Shown: positions 1-5,389 of the stretch, in pieces | Layout: each line of letters opens with the position of its first letter | Numbering within the stretch: position 1 is the stretch's first letter | From: an uncultured Rhodospirillaceae bacterium | Lineage (GTDB): Bacteria; Pseudomonadota; Alphaproteobacteria; Rhodospirillales; UBA2165 | Assembly: GCA_913054205.1 (NCBI GenBank) | Contig: CAJXJM010000169.1 | Location: forward strand, 1-6,017 | Reading direction: 5' to 3' | Length of the DNA stretch: 6,017 bases | Notes under the pieces: model-generated | What the model saw: only the letters and a program-made list of their open reading frames with translations | Database searches by the model: none | Told to the model about the DNA's origin: nothing | Translations under genes and position numbers: made by a program

Positions 1-60
1 AAAATAAAATGAACGTTAAAAAATTGCGCATGAAATAAGAATCCGAAAAGTCAAAAATGC

Positions 61-114
61 TGTCGCTTTATCCTAGTTCATCCCAGCCAAAAGCGCCAAG
101 ATAAAGCGGCGACA
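61..114. repeat. Long imperfect inverted repeat upstream of the GGDEF gene
   Basis: The left arm TGTCGCTTTATC (61-72) pairs with 100-114. GCTTTATC (65-72) matches GATAAAGC (100-107) perfectly, and TGTC (61-64) matches GACA (111-114), with GGC (108-110) bulged on the right. That gives 12 paired positions around a 27-nt middle. Read on the minus strand the right arm is followed by an interrupted T-rich run (plus 45-57), so a minus-strand terminator is possible. However, no gene on that strand needs one here. The arms contain the GCTTTAT half-site found again at 222-246, which suggests a protein-binding region. Confidence 0.55.
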
Positions 115-170
115 CTCTAGATCACATTCGCGCTTTTAAGTTGTGTGGCCCCATCTCAAAATCAAGGCCA

Positions 171-186
171 GGCAGATTCTTCTGCC
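171..186. repeat. Short perfect hairpin in the upstream region
   Basis: GGCAGA (171-176) and TCTGCC (181-186) form a perfect 6-bp stem with a TTCT loop. Just upstream, TGGCC (146-150) and GGCCA (166-170) are another inverted pair. There is no T-run on either side, so it does not look like an intrinsic terminator. It could be part of an untranslated RNA or a binding site; the sequence does not decide. Confidence 0.4.
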
Positions 187-221
187 GAGTCGGTAAAAGT
201 GTCCGAGTACGGGTGTATTTT

Positions 222-246
222 TGCTTTATGAAATAATTATAAAGCA
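222..246. promoter_or_regulatory. Palindrome TGCTTTAT-N9-ATAAAGCA, candidate activator site
   Basis: Perfect 8-bp arms (222-229 and 239-246) are separated by 9 bp. The centre at about 234 lies roughly 60 bp upstream of the start site predicted from the sigma-54-type promoter at 269-285. The same half-site GCTTTAT/ATAAAGC makes up the core of the inverted repeat at 61-114. Two paired copies upstream of a -24/-12 promoter are what one expects of sites for a sigma-54 enhancer-binding protein. The identity of such a protein cannot be told from here. Confidence 0.5.
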
Positions 247-268
247 TTGATATTAAACAATTTTTAGT

Positions 269-285
269 TTGGCGCGTCCTTTGCA
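269..285 (+). promoter_or_regulatory. Sigma-54 (RpoN) -24/-12 promoter
   Basis: The sequence TTGGCGCG-TCCT-TTGCA matches the consensus YTGGCACG-N4-TTGCW at every defined position except one (G for A at 274). The essential GG (271-272) and GC (283-284) dinucleotides have the correct 12-bp register. Transcription should start near 296. That leaves a leader of about 60 nt before the preferred GTG at 356. I found no convincing -35/-10 promoter in the right place for this gene, which strengthens the call. Confidence 0.7.
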
Positions 286-343
286 TTGTTAATCGGAAAG
301 TAACTTCTCTCACGTATAAAGAAGGTTGCTGGCAGGCAATTCG

Positions 344-350
344 AAAGGAA
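344..350 (+). promoter_or_regulatory. Ribosome binding site deciding the GGDEF start
   Basis: AAAGGAA lies 5 nt upstream of GTG 356. The longer reading begins at TTG 326, where the purine-rich AGAAGG directly abuts the codon with no spacer. The GTG at 356 is therefore the better start. Confidence 0.6.
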
Positions 351-355
351 CTTTC

Positions 356-1183
356 GTGTTAACAAAATTGGTAGTTGAACAGCCTTCAAATAAAATAAAA
401 GGGCATCTAAATAATATCGCGGAAATAGCGCGACGGTTCTGCGCGTTTGGCGCATCCTCCTCCATAATTGTAAATGGCAAAAAAATCGATGAAATCGTAG
501 ATGAAACAGATTTGTTGGAAGCTATTACGCACATGCTTTCAGAAAATGAAACGCTGCGCGGCAAATTGAGCGAGCAATCAACGCGCATTGCCTATCTTGA
601 AGAATTGGCGACAAGTGATGAATTGACCGGCGTTTTAAACCGCCGCGGCTTCGAAGCTGAACTCAAGCGAGTATTGGCCCGCGCCCAACGCAATATTGAG
701 CATGGAGCGTTGGTGTATATCGATCTCGACGAGTTTAAACCGATCAACGATTCTTTCGGCCACGCGGCGGGTGATGAGGTTTTACGAAAAGTAGCAAGTA
801 TTCTGACGGACCAGACACGTGATATGGACGTTGTCGGCCGTCTAGGCGGCGATGAATTTGCAATCATATTGGTAAACACCACTCGCGAAAATGGATTGGA
901 GCGCGCCGAGACTCTCAATCGAGCTCTCAACGAGGCATCACTTACTTGGGAAGGCCATACATTAAACATTCAAACCAGTTTCGGAATGCAGGCCTATCAA
1001 TCCGGCGATAATGCACATGAGCTTTTACAAAGCGCTGATGAAGCCATGTATAAAATCAAGCAGATTAAAGAAGCAGAAGGCAATCGCCGGCGGCGGTCTA
1101 TGCAACTGAAATCACCCCTTCACAATCAGCCGTCAGATACTGCTGCTGTCTCTCGGATGACTGGAAGTGCCCAAGCTGTCTAA
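356..1183 (+). CDS. Diguanylate cyclase, GGDEF domain, soluble
   Basis: Makes cyclic di-GMP from two GTP, as expected of a GGDEF-domain enzyme. From GTG 356 it has 275 residues. Residues 1-60 match no domain I recognise. About 60-85 is a charged helix (LSENETLRGKLSEQSTRIAYLEEL) that looks like the coiled-coil signalling helix usual before GGDEF. The cyclase domain follows at about 88-240. It has DELTGVLNRRGF, the metal-binding D in YIDLDEFKPIND (residues 121-132), an intact GGDEF (164-168) and RDMD (155-158) in the correct position for the RxxD inhibitory I-site. The enzyme should therefore be active and product-inhibited. There is no signal peptide or membrane segment, so it is probably cytosolic. 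The tail is basic (RRRR) then disordered-looking. It sits behind a sigma-54-type promoter and overlaps the next gene by 17 bp. An alternative TTG start at 326 would add 10 residues. The N-terminal codons are more AT-rich than the catalytic part. Confidence 0.93.
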   Translation: MLTKLVVEQPSNKIKGHLNNIAEIARRFCAFGASSSIIVNGKKIDEIVDETDLLEAITHMLSENETLRGKLSEQSTRIAYLEELATSDELTGVLNRRGFEAELKRVLARAQRNIEHGALVYIDLDEFKPINDSFGHAAGDEVLRKVASILTDQTRDMDVVGRLGGDEFAIILVNTTRENGLERAETLNRALNEASLTWEGHTLNIQTSFGMQAYQSGDNAHELLQSADEAMYKIKQIKEAEGNRRRRSMQLKSPLHNQPSDTAAVSRMTGSAQAV

Positions 1184-1688
1184 TCTGCGTACATATCCCC
1201 ATTTCGATGCCCCGCCCCCCTCAATGACCGGTGAATTGAGAGGCATAGCAGCCCGCTATAACCTGCAGGCAATTTCGCCGCGAGAAATGGTGGATTTAAG
1301 TGCGGAGCTTTACGAGTCTGGCTATTTAACCTCAGACCAACACACAGATTTATCGTTTCAGCCCGAAATGATGCCAAATTTTGACGTTACGATTGGCGCT
1401 TTAACCGGTAAGCGGTCAGAGCCGGACCGGCCGCGAAATTATGCTGAAGTTTGGCGTCAACGCCTCAAATTCGAAAAGACACACGCCGCAAATGCCGAGC
1501 ACATTATCGTCCGCACACAAAAAATTCTCGCACTGCTTGAAAAAATTGAAAGCCAGCCTAAAAAATCGCTCGCTTTTAAAACCATCGACGCCTTCAAAAA
1601 TGCATCCATCAATCGAGACGTTGATATACCGGACAGACCCTTTGAGGTGCCGCTGAAGCTTCCGCCCTTAAAGCTGAGTGTTGATTAA
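1167..1688 (+). CDS. Unrecognised 173-residue protein, translationally coupled to the GGDEF gene
   Basis: I do not recognise this family. The GTG start overlaps the end of the cyclase gene by 17 bp. A TGA at 1158-1160 closes the frame just upstream, so GTG 1167 is the only good start before ATG 1224, which has no visible ribosome binding site. A weak GGA (1155-1157) lies 9 nt upstream. Visible features are a Pro-rich N-terminus (FDAPPPS), a compact segment at about 20-80 (MTGELRGIAARY, then SPREMVDLSAELYESGYLTS, then FQPEM and IGALTG), and a helical, Lys-rich part at about 92-150 (NYAEVWRQRLKFEKTHAANAEHII). A Pro-rich C-terminus ends PLKLPPLKLSVD. There is no signal peptide, membrane segment or known catalytic motif. 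The overlap suggests co-translation and perhaps a partner role for the cyclase, but that is inference. Confidence 0.8.
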   Translation: MPKLSNLRTYPHFDAPPPSMTGELRGIAARYNLQAISPREMVDLSAELYESGYLTSDQHTDLSFQPEMMPNFDVTIGALTGKRSEPDRPRNYAEVWRQRLKFEKTHAANAEHIIVRTQKILALLEKIESQPKKSLAFKTIDAFKNASINRDVDIPDRPFEVPLKLPPLKLSVD

Positions 1689-1690
1689 AT

Positions 1691-2260
1691 TTAGGTAATA
1701 AAGTCCGGGAGTTTCTTTATAAAACTCCAAATACCCTTTATCCCAAAACTACTTTGTTCATCCGGGTCTTCGATTTTTTCAAAATCACTCAGGTCTTTTC
1801 CGCCTGAAGCGGTTTCGAAATTGGCGATTTCTTCTATGGAAGGTTCTTTAATCTGGACTTTGGCATGGTCTTTAAACTGAGCTTCATGCTGCTCAAGTAT
1901 TGTGATAGGCGTTGGAGCCTTCAGGGAAAATCCCTCAAAAATATCATCGACTTTATTTTTATTAATGCCGGTTTCAATGATTTCTGAAGCATCAGCGATA
2001 GCCGTGGCTGCTGTCTTGTCTTTGATTTCTTTGTAATCGGTGCATAAGGCGTAAAGATCCATCTCGGTAACAATTCGATGGAGCGCGCAATCTTGACCGG
2101 CAAGAAGAGAAATTCCGTGATCTGTGATTGATTTTTGGGTCGCGACGTAGCTGAAACCGTCAAGCGCCCAGGATGCCACCGTCACGCTGACAGGGAGAGC
2201 GCATCCGCTGACAAATATCGATAGTATAAATGCGGAGACGACACCCAGCCACCGTCTCAT
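1691..2260 (-). CDS. Small predicted lipoprotein of unknown function
   Basis: 189 residues. The N-terminus is a lipoprotein signal peptide: MRRW, a hydrophobic core (LGVVSAFILSIF), then lipobox VSGC with the acylated Cys at 20, so the product should be membrane-anchored in the envelope. Residues 30-64 (SWALDGFSYVATQKSITDHGISLLAGQDCAL) resemble a core I have seen in uncharacterised alphaproteobacterial lipoproteins. Cys58 and Cys73 could form a disulfide. The rest (about 75-189) is acidic, polar and probably flexible, ending in a small amphipathic stretch (GIKGIWSFIKKLPDFIT). The start is secure: GAGGGG lies 6 nt upstream of the ATG. The gene converges on the plus-strand unit with only two bases between stop codons. 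It follows aspS after 221 bp, probably with its own promoter. No function can be assigned. Confidence 0.85.
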   Translation of the reverse strand: MRRWLGVVSAFILSIFVSGCALPVSVTVASWALDGFSYVATQKSITDHGISLLAGQDCALHRIVTEMDLYALCTDYKEIKDKTAATAIADASEIIETGINKNKVDDIFEGFSLKAPTPITILEQHEAQFKDHAKVQIKEPSIEEIANFETASGGKDLSDFEKIEDPDEQSSFGIKGIWSFIKKLPDFIT

Positions 2261-2266
2261 GGTAAT

Positions 2267-2272
2267 CCCCTC
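2267..2272 (-). promoter_or_regulatory. Ribosome binding site of the lipoprotein gene
   Basis: On the minus strand GAGGGG sits 6 nt upstream of ATG 2260, a strong Shine-Dalgarno match that fixes the start. Confidence 0.65.
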
Positions 2273-2335
2273 AAGCTTCCTGTTTAAAAATTTTGTATAA
2301 TGGCGGCGCGATATGTATCCACGCTCTTAGGCAGA

Positions 2336-2365
2336 AGTATGCACGCCTTTGTTTATTGCTGACAA
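2336..2365 (-). promoter_or_regulatory. Candidate sigma-70-type promoter of the lipoprotein gene
   Basis: On the minus strand TTGTCA (2365-2360) is followed after 18 bp by CATACT (2341-2336). The start would fall near 2329, leaving a leader of roughly 70 nt. Both boxes are partial matches to TTGACA and TATAAT, so this is a plausible reading rather than a clear promoter. One copy of the 15-bp repeat (2376-2390) lies just upstream. Confidence 0.35.
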
Positions 2366-2375
2366 CAGGTTGCAG

Positions 2376-2390
2376 GGCAAAAATTCGGTT
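2376..2390. repeat. Direct repeat copy 1, GGCAAAAATTCGGTT
   Basis: This 15-bp sequence recurs exactly at 2446-2460, a period of 70 bp, in the gap between aspS and the lipoprotein gene. In this copy CAAAAA-TTCGG-TTTTTG (2378-2394) is also a small AT-rich inverted repeat, which the second copy does not share. Confidence 0.7.
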
Positions 2391-2445
2391 TTTGTACTAT
2401 AAGACACTGTAGGTAGTAGGTGGATCAATTCACATACACTAGATA

Positions 2446-2460
2446 GGCAAAAATTCGGTT
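2446..2460. repeat. Direct repeat copy 2, GGCAAAAATTCGGTT
   Basis: Exact second copy of the 15-mer at 2376-2390, ending 21 bp from the aspS stop codon. The 55 bp between the copies hold no gene and no clear terminator. Confidence 0.7.
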
Positions 2461-2481
2461 CGAGAATGTTACGGTTTATAC

Positions 2482-4296
2482 CTATTCTTCGTCGGTGTAT
2501 TTTTTCTTCACCTTGGGTAAATCAGCTTTGATGTGAAGTTCTTTATAGCGCTCGGGTGTAATCTCAACCGGTGCATTCATCAACAAATCTTCAGCTTGCT
2601 GGTTCATGGGGAAGGCAATGACTTCGCGGATATTCGGCTCATCGGCCAACAGCATGACGATCCGATCAATGCCAGGCGCTGATCCACCGTGCGGCGGTGC
2701 ACCAAATTTAAAGGCATTCAGCAGGCCGCCAAATTGCTCTTCAACATCGCTATTGGAGTAGCCGGCAATTTCGAACGCTTTATACATGATGTCGGGACGG
2801 TGGTTCCGAATGGCACCGGAGGATAGCTCTACGCCGTTGCACACGATGTCATATTGGTAGGCGAGGATCTCCAAAGGGTCACTATTTTCAAGCGCCTCCA
2901 TGCCGCCTTGCGGCATTGAAAATGGATTGTGACTAAACTCAATCTGACCGGTATCTTCATCCATCTCATACATTGGATAATCATTGATCCAGCAGAACTT
3001 AAAGACGTCTTTTTCACAAAGCTCCAACTCTTCGCCAACGCGCATGCGGGCTGCCCCGGCAAAGGCGGCAAATGTCTTGGGCTGGCCGGCGACAAAGAAA
3101 ATCGCATCTCCGTCTTCAAGGCCAAGCTCTGTCCGAAGTGCTTCTGTGCGTTCCGGGCCGATGTTTTTGGCGAGCGGCCCCGCGCCTTCGCCGTCACGGA
3201 AGAAAATATAGCCAAGTCCCGGCTGACCTTCGCCCTGCGCCCAGGAATTCATCCGGTCACAAAAGGCGCGGCTGCCGCCGGTTGGGGCGGGAATGGCCCA
3301 AACTTCTACATTCGGGTCCTTTTCGATCATACCGGCAAAAATCTTAAAGCCGGAGCCCCGGAACGTGTCCGTCGCGTCAACCATTTTGATAGGATTGCGC
3401 AAATCAGGTTTGTCTGATCCATACCAGCGAACAGAATCCGCATATGCAATCCGCTCAAACGGCTGCGGCGATACCTTACGATCACCGGCAAATTCTTCAA
3501 AAACACCGTGAAGAACCGGCTCAATCGCGTTGAAGACATCGTCCTGCGTGACAAAAGACATCTCAATATCCAATTGGTAGAACTCACCTGGCGAGCGATC
3601 AGCGCGGGCATCTTCATCTCGGAAACACGGCGCGATTTGAAAATACTTATCAAAGCCCGAGACCATCAGCATTTGTTTGAAAATCTGCGGGGCCTGAGGA
3701 AGCGCGTAAAATTTGCCCGGATGGACGCGGCTTGCCACCAAGTAATCGCGGGCACCTTCCGGCGACGTCGCTGTCAAAATCGGCGTCTGCATCTCGATGA
3801 AACCGCTATCGGTCATGCGCCGGCGGATCGAGGAGATCACATTTGAGCGCAGCACGATGTTGGCATGCACCTCTTCCCGGCGTAGATCGAGAAAACGATA
3901 CCGCAACCGAATGTCTTCGGGGAAATCTGCATCGCCAAAGACCTGCATCGGTAACTCATCAGCTGGGCTTTCAACATTGATGTCTTCAATCCGAAGCTCA
4001 ATCTCGCCGGTTGGCAGTTCCGGGTTGATCGTATCCTCTGAGCGTTTCTCCAACGTACCCGTTACCGTGATCACACTTTCAGGCTGCGCCTTTTCCAGCG
4101 TTTCAAAGATTTCGCCAGTATTTTCGATCACCAATTGGGTCAGGCCATAGTGATCGCGCAAATCCACAAAGAGGAGATTGCCGTGATCGCGCTTGCGGTG
4201 GACCCAGCCCGACAGGCGAACGGTCTCGCCGGTATGTTGCTCACGAAGTTCGCCGCAAGTATGGGTACGAAACGGATGGAGGTCAGAGTTTGTCAT
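2482..4296 (-). CDS. aspS: Aspartyl-tRNA synthetase
   Basis: Class II synthetase that activates aspartate with ATP and charges tRNA-Asp in the cytosol. At 604 residues it is full length for the bacterial type. The N-terminal OB-fold anticodon-binding domain (about 8-110) contains [21 protein letters not shown]. The catalytic core has [10 protein letters not shown] (131-140), QAPQIFKQ (201-208), motif 2 [10 protein letters not shown] (225-234) followed by GEFYQLDIE, and motif 3 GIDR (542-545). The bacterial GAD insertion lies between motifs 2 and 3 (about 290-420), and the C-terminus is Lys-rich. His38 in RDHG is the residue associated with non-discriminating enzymes, so it may also charge tRNA-Asn for GatCAB amidation; that is inference. 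ATG 4296 fits the family start but has no good ribosome binding site. A strong terminator ends 27 bp upstream, and no gene-like promoter is visible between them. Confidence 0.98.
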   Translation of the reverse strand: MTNSDLHPFRTHTCGELREQHTGETVRLSGWVHRKRDHGNLLFVDLRDHYGLTQLVIENTGEIFETLEKAQPESVITVTGTLEKRSEDTINPELPTGEIELRIEDINVESPADELPMQVFGDADFPEDIRLRYRFLDLRREEVHANIVLRSNVISSIRRRMTDSGFIEMQTPILTATSPEGARDYLVASRVHPGKFYALPQAPQIFKQMLMVSGFDKYFQIAPCFRDEDARADRSPGEFYQLDIEMSFVTQDDVFNAIEPVLHGVFEEFAGDRKVSPQPFERIAYADSVRWYGSDKPDLRNPIKMVDATDTFRGSGFKIFAGMIEKDPNVEVWAIPAPTGGSRAFCDRMNSWAQGEGQPGLGYIFFRDGEGAGPLAKNIGPERTEALRTELGLEDGDAIFFVAGQPKTFAAFAGAARMRVGEELELCEKDVFKFCWINDYPMYEMDEDTGQIEFSHNPFSMPQGGMEALENSDPLEILAYQYDIVCNGVELSSGAIRNHRPDIMYKAFEIAGYSNSDVEEQFGGLLNAFKFGAPPHGGSAPGIDRIVMLLADEPNIREVIAFPMNQQAEDLLMNAPVEITPERYKELHIKADLPKVKKKYTDEE

Positions 4297-4322
4297 ATCA
4301 TCAATTTTTCAAGAAAAGTGCC

Positions 4323-4359
4323 AAAAAAGAAAAGCGGCGCGAGTTTACCCTCACGCCGC
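4323..4359 (-). terminator. Strong intrinsic terminator between the nitroreductase gene and aspS
   Basis: On the minus strand a 10-bp stem (GCGGCGTGAG with CTCGCGCCGC, one G-T pair) has a 6-nt loop and runs straight into TTTTCTTTTTT (plus 4333-4323). On the plus strand the wobble becomes a C-A mismatch and there is no good T-run, so it acts leftward. It begins 45 bp after the nitroreductase stop and should end that transcript. It also leaves only 26 bp before the aspS ATG. Confidence 0.85.
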
Positions 4360-4404
4360 GCTGGTTTTATAGATTTTCGCCATATTTACAAGTGATTTAG
4401 GTGT

Positions 4405-5067
4405 CTAAAGCAGTTCGCAAATATCTTCAAATTCAAAACGGGGGAGCTTTTTGAAGATCGTGCTTTCGTCACCGCGACCGATACTGACGATAAAGGCGGT
4501 TTTGACCTTGGTACCGGACCAATAAAGCGCGTCCATGCCAGGCTTATCAACGCCCTGCATCGGCCCCACATCAAGGTCGACGGCACGAACAGCCATCATG
4601 AAATAGGCAGCCTGCAAAGCACCGTTCAAATTGGCCCACCACGGCACCATCTCGGGATTGGCTTCCATGCGCTCTTTCATCTCGGTGGGGCGATGCGGCG
4701 TGAGGGTGCCAAAATGCTGGTAGAAATCGTGATCAAATCCGAGAATTGCGGTTACCGGTGCTTGCAGCGTTTTTGCACGGTTGCGTTCCATCACGACAGG
4801 GCCCAATATTTCTTTGGCTTCGTCGGAACGGATAAACTTAATCCTTAAGGGGCAGCTATTGGCGCTGGTTGGGCATTGCTTCATCAAATCATAAATTTGT
4901 TTGAGCTGATCATCGCTCACCGGATCGTCTTTCCAACCGTTGAACGAGCGATTGGCATTGAACATCATGTCCAAAGCGTTGTCGTCGAGAGGAGCTGTTC
5001 TTGTGCGCGCTTCACGGACAGTTTCCTGAGCGGCTAAATCAATTTCATCTTTTTCTGGTGCGGCCAT
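4405..5067 (-). CDS. RutE-family FMN nitroreductase (malonic semialdehyde reductase-like)
   Basis: Flavin-dependent NAD(P)H oxidoreductase of the nitroreductase fold. Sequence order matches RutE as I know it: NRSFNGWKDDPVS (39-51), LMKQCPTSANSCP (61-73), KTLQAPVTAILGFDHDFY (99-116), LQAAYFMMAVRAVDLDVGPMQG (151-172), then IGRGDES and LPRFEFEDICELL at the end. RutE reduces malonic semialdehyde to 3-hydroxypropionate in pyrimidine breakdown, but no other rut gene is present, so the real substrate is uncertain. It should act as a cytosolic FMN dimer. At 220 residues it is about 24 longer than E. coli RutE, the excess being a charged N-terminal extension. ATG 5067 has a modest GGGG about 8 nt upstream. 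Met34-Met35 could give a shorter, family-sized protein. The gene is probably monocistronic, given the terminator 45 bp downstream. Confidence 0.88.
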   Translation of the reverse strand: MAAPEKDEIDLAAQETVREARTRTAPLDDNALDMMFNANRSFNGWKDDPVSDDQLKQIYDLMKQCPTSANSCPLRIKFIRSDEAKEILGPVVMERNRAKTLQAPVTAILGFDHDFYQHFGTLTPHRPTEMKERMEANPEMVPWWANLNGALQAAYFMMAVRAVDLDVGPMQGVDKPGMDALYWSGTKVKTAFIVSIGRGDESTIFKKLPRFEFEDICELL

Positions 5068-5107
5068 TTTATTACCCCAATTATTTGTGTTGGTAAAAAT
5101 TTCTATG

Positions 5108-5135
5108 GCCGGGGTTTACAACCTGACAGCCCGGC
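5108..5135. repeat. Inverted repeat upstream of the nitroreductase gene
   Basis: GCCGGG (5108-5113) and CCCGGC (5130-5135) are perfect 6-bp arms around 16 bp, which themselves include GGTT-TAC-AACC. It lies about 40-70 bp upstream of the nitroreductase ATG. That is a reasonable place for an operator, although no clear promoter can be read across it. Confidence 0.3.
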
Positions 5136-5227
5136 GCGCAACCATTTCGCCAATATAGGCGTGCATAAATCCAATATTTTTTTTAGGGATTTATCGTTAG
5201 TTTTTTCGTGAGTTTCGACAAATAAGT

Positions 5228-5257
5228 TTGCGGCACCTAAGGCGGATTTGGTATAGA
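5228..5257 (+). promoter_or_regulatory. Candidate promoter of the metallophosphoesterase gene
   Basis: TTGCGG (5228-5233) and TATAGA (5252-5257) are separated by 18 bp. The predicted start near 5264 would give a leader of about 125 nt. Each box matches the sigma-70 consensus only in part. The 322-bp divergent region (5068-5389) shows no other coding sequence. Confidence 0.35.
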
Positions 5258-5280
5258 TAGGCATTGAATTCAACAGTAAG

Positions 5281-5352
5281 AATTAAAATCGAATTACAAC
5301 CTGCATTGGGGGCAGGCGATTTTAAATCCAAACTGGGGATGAAATTAAAATC
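5281..5352 (+). promoter_or_regulatory. Leader with three repeats able to pair in two ways
   Basis: AATTAAAATC occurs at 5281-5290 and again at 5343-5352. Between them lies the inverse, GATTTTAA (5318-5325), which can pair with either copy. The upstream pairing is longer: TTAAAATCG (5283-5291) with CGATTTTAA, stacked on CCTGC (5300-5304) with GCAGG (5312-5316), with an 8-nt bulge on the left. The arrangement may be alternative RNA folds or protein sites. AT-rich sequence makes chance matches easier. Confidence 0.4.
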
Positions 5353-5354
5353 TG

Positions 5355-5371
5355 CGCCATTCCAAATGGCG
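5355..5371 (+). promoter_or_regulatory. Hairpin just upstream of the ribosome binding site
   Basis: CGCCATT (5355-5361), loop CCA, AATGGCG (5365-5371): a perfect 7-bp stem that ends 4 nt before the AAAGGA ribosome binding site (5376-5381) of the metallophosphoesterase gene. It has no T-run, so it is not a terminator. It could influence translation or mRNA stability. Confidence 0.45.
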
Positions 5372-5375
5372 AGAG

Positions 5376-5381
5376 AAAGGA
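5376..5381 (+). promoter_or_regulatory. Ribosome binding site of the metallophosphoesterase gene
   Basis: AAAGGA lies 8 nt upstream of ATG 5390, a good match and spacing that supports this start. Confidence 0.65.
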
Positions 5382-5389
5382 AAAAAATC

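Noticed and set aside
1..60. Possible tail of an upstream plus-strand gene ending at TAA 36-38
   Set aside because: Only a dozen open codons are visible, Lys- and Asn-rich, with nothing to show they are coding.
253..267. CtrA-like site TTAA-N7-TTAG before the sigma-54 promoter, and a similar TTAA-N7-TTAC at 5283-5297
   Set aside because: Each misses one base of TTAA-N7-TTAA and both lie in AT-rich DNA where such near-matches are common; there is no supporting context.
326..355. TTG 326 as the start of the diguanylate cyclase
   Set aside because: The purine-rich stretch touches the TTG with no spacer, while GTG 356 has AAAGGAA at a normal distance. The extra 10 residues carry no recognisable signal.
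2929..3417. Plus-strand open frame of 162 codons, with several neighbours on both strands between 2829 and 4150
   Set aside because: All are shadows of aspS, which is intact through the whole stretch and has every class II motif.
4306..4323. Sigma-54-like match upstream of aspS on the minus strand (TTGGCACTTTTCTTGAA)
   Set aside because: The -24 half is excellent, but the -12 element has GA instead of the essential GC. The predicted start would be only one base before the ATG, and the TTGG overlaps the end of the terminator T-run.
5145..5184. CGCC-AATATA-GGCG followed by a T-run as a plus-strand terminator
   Set aside because: The stem is only 4 bp and stands over 10 bp from the T-run, and no plus-strand gene ends nearby.
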